NCBI RefSeq assembly: GCF_023205015.1
Contig: NZ_CP096258.1
Coordinates: 4,402,001-4,466,000 of the forward strand
Length of the DNA stretch: 64,000 bases
Source of the DNA: Providencia rettgeri
Lineage (GTDB): Bacteria > Pseudomonadota > Gammaproteobacteria > Enterobacterales > Enterobacteriaceae
Reading direction: 5' to 3'
The translations under genes and the position numbers were made by a program. Numbering within the stretch: position 1 is the stretch's first letter; each line of letters starts with the position of its first letter. Of the stretch, positions 63,943-64,000 are shown in pieces. A model generated the notes under the pieces. That model was not told where the DNA came from and searched no databases. It saw nothing but the letters and a program-made list of their open reading frames with translations.

Positions 63943-64000
63943 GGCAGCGCAAGTCAATCCTGGCGGATTCACTACCCCTGCGCGAAGGCCATCGGTGCCG

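Larger units (their letters stand above)
54914..64000. mobile_element. In4-type class 1 integron (right end outside window)
   Basis: The left end TGTCATTTTCAGAAGACGAC at 54914 matches the Tn402 IRt. IS6100 is flanked by 152 bp and 123 bp of Tn402 terminal sequence in inverse orientation, the arrangement known for In4. Next come the 3'-conserved segment, the cassette array, attI1 and intI1. GC content is much higher than in the host DNA to the left. IRi should lie beyond 64000. CCTAT (54909-54913) would be the left copy of a 5-bp target duplication. Confidence 0.9.

Noticed and set aside
53741..64000. SGI1-type genomic island carrying the integron
   Set aside because: No trmE junction, integrase or SGI1 backbone is visible; the DUF4365 gene alone does not show it.

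Overview
The window looks like a chromosomal segment of a low-GC enterobacterium of the Morganellaceae, most probably Providencia. This rests on AT-rich coding sequence, core genes close to Escherichia/Proteus versions (selAB, fdhE, fdoGHI, fdhD, exuT/uxuAB/uxaC, ugd, thiM) and the gene mix. The genus is an inference and no marker gene fixes it.

Layout. (1) About 1-11600 is an accessory, phage- or plasmid-like element. It carries a ProQ/FinO-type RNA chaperone, a lipoprotein, a tape-measure protein, an HK97-gp10-like tail protein, a zinc-ribbon protein, a PUA/EVE-like protein, a ribbon-helix-helix-like protein, a b-type cytochrome and a small OB-fold protein. From about 7.8 to 11.4 kb it is mostly non-coding and packed with short perfect inverted repeats and short direct repeats of period 10-12 bp whose word changes from cluster to cluster. 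I regard this as the least explained part of the window. (2) 11.8-17.2 kb holds a purine nucleoside uptake and phosphorolysis operon with a divergent ROK regulator, then thiM. (3) 17.2-22.3 kb holds surface polysaccharide genes: heptose kinase, ugd, UDP-uronate epimerase and an LTA-synthase-like transferase. (4) 22.3-26.5 kb is fdhE-selA-selB for selenocysteine insertion and formate dehydrogenase maturation. (5) 27.0-29.9 kb has a LysR regulator split at an A10 tract, a tiny lipoprotein and a metallophosphoesterase with a duplicated C-terminal domain. (6) 30.3-37.1 kb is a hexuronate regulon (exuR, exuT, uxuA, uxuB, uxaC) with visible operators. (7) 37.1-45.7 kb has yoaK, a broken membrane gene, a tandem nitrilase and an oxalate module (frc-oxc-yfdV-second frc). 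(8) 46.3-52.0 kb is the selenoprotein formate dehydrogenase fdoGHI and divergent fdhD. (9) 52.1-54.8 kb is a small defence patch: an AbiE toxin-antitoxin pair and a DUF4365 nuclease-like protein with a helical-repeat tail. (10) From 54914 to the right edge is an In4-type class 1 integron, much richer in GC. Its order from the left is Tn402 terminal sequence, IS6100, inverted Tn402 terminal sequence, orf5, sul1, qacEdelta1, aadA1, a cassette of unknown function, a cassette interrupted by an IS91-family transposase with a Firmicutes-like cat, another unknown cassette, attI1 and intI1.

How the parts work together. Oxalate is converted by Frc/Oxc to formate and CO2. Formate can be oxidised by FdoGHI, whose selenocysteine needs SelA/SelB and whose maturation needs FdhE and FdhD, all in this window. 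The hexuronate genes take glucuronate and galacturonate into the Entner-Doudoroff route, while Ugd and the epimerase make UDP-uronates for the cell surface. The integron gives sulfonamide, streptomycin/spectinomycin and probably chloramphenicol resistance, with cassettes driven by the weak PcW promoter.
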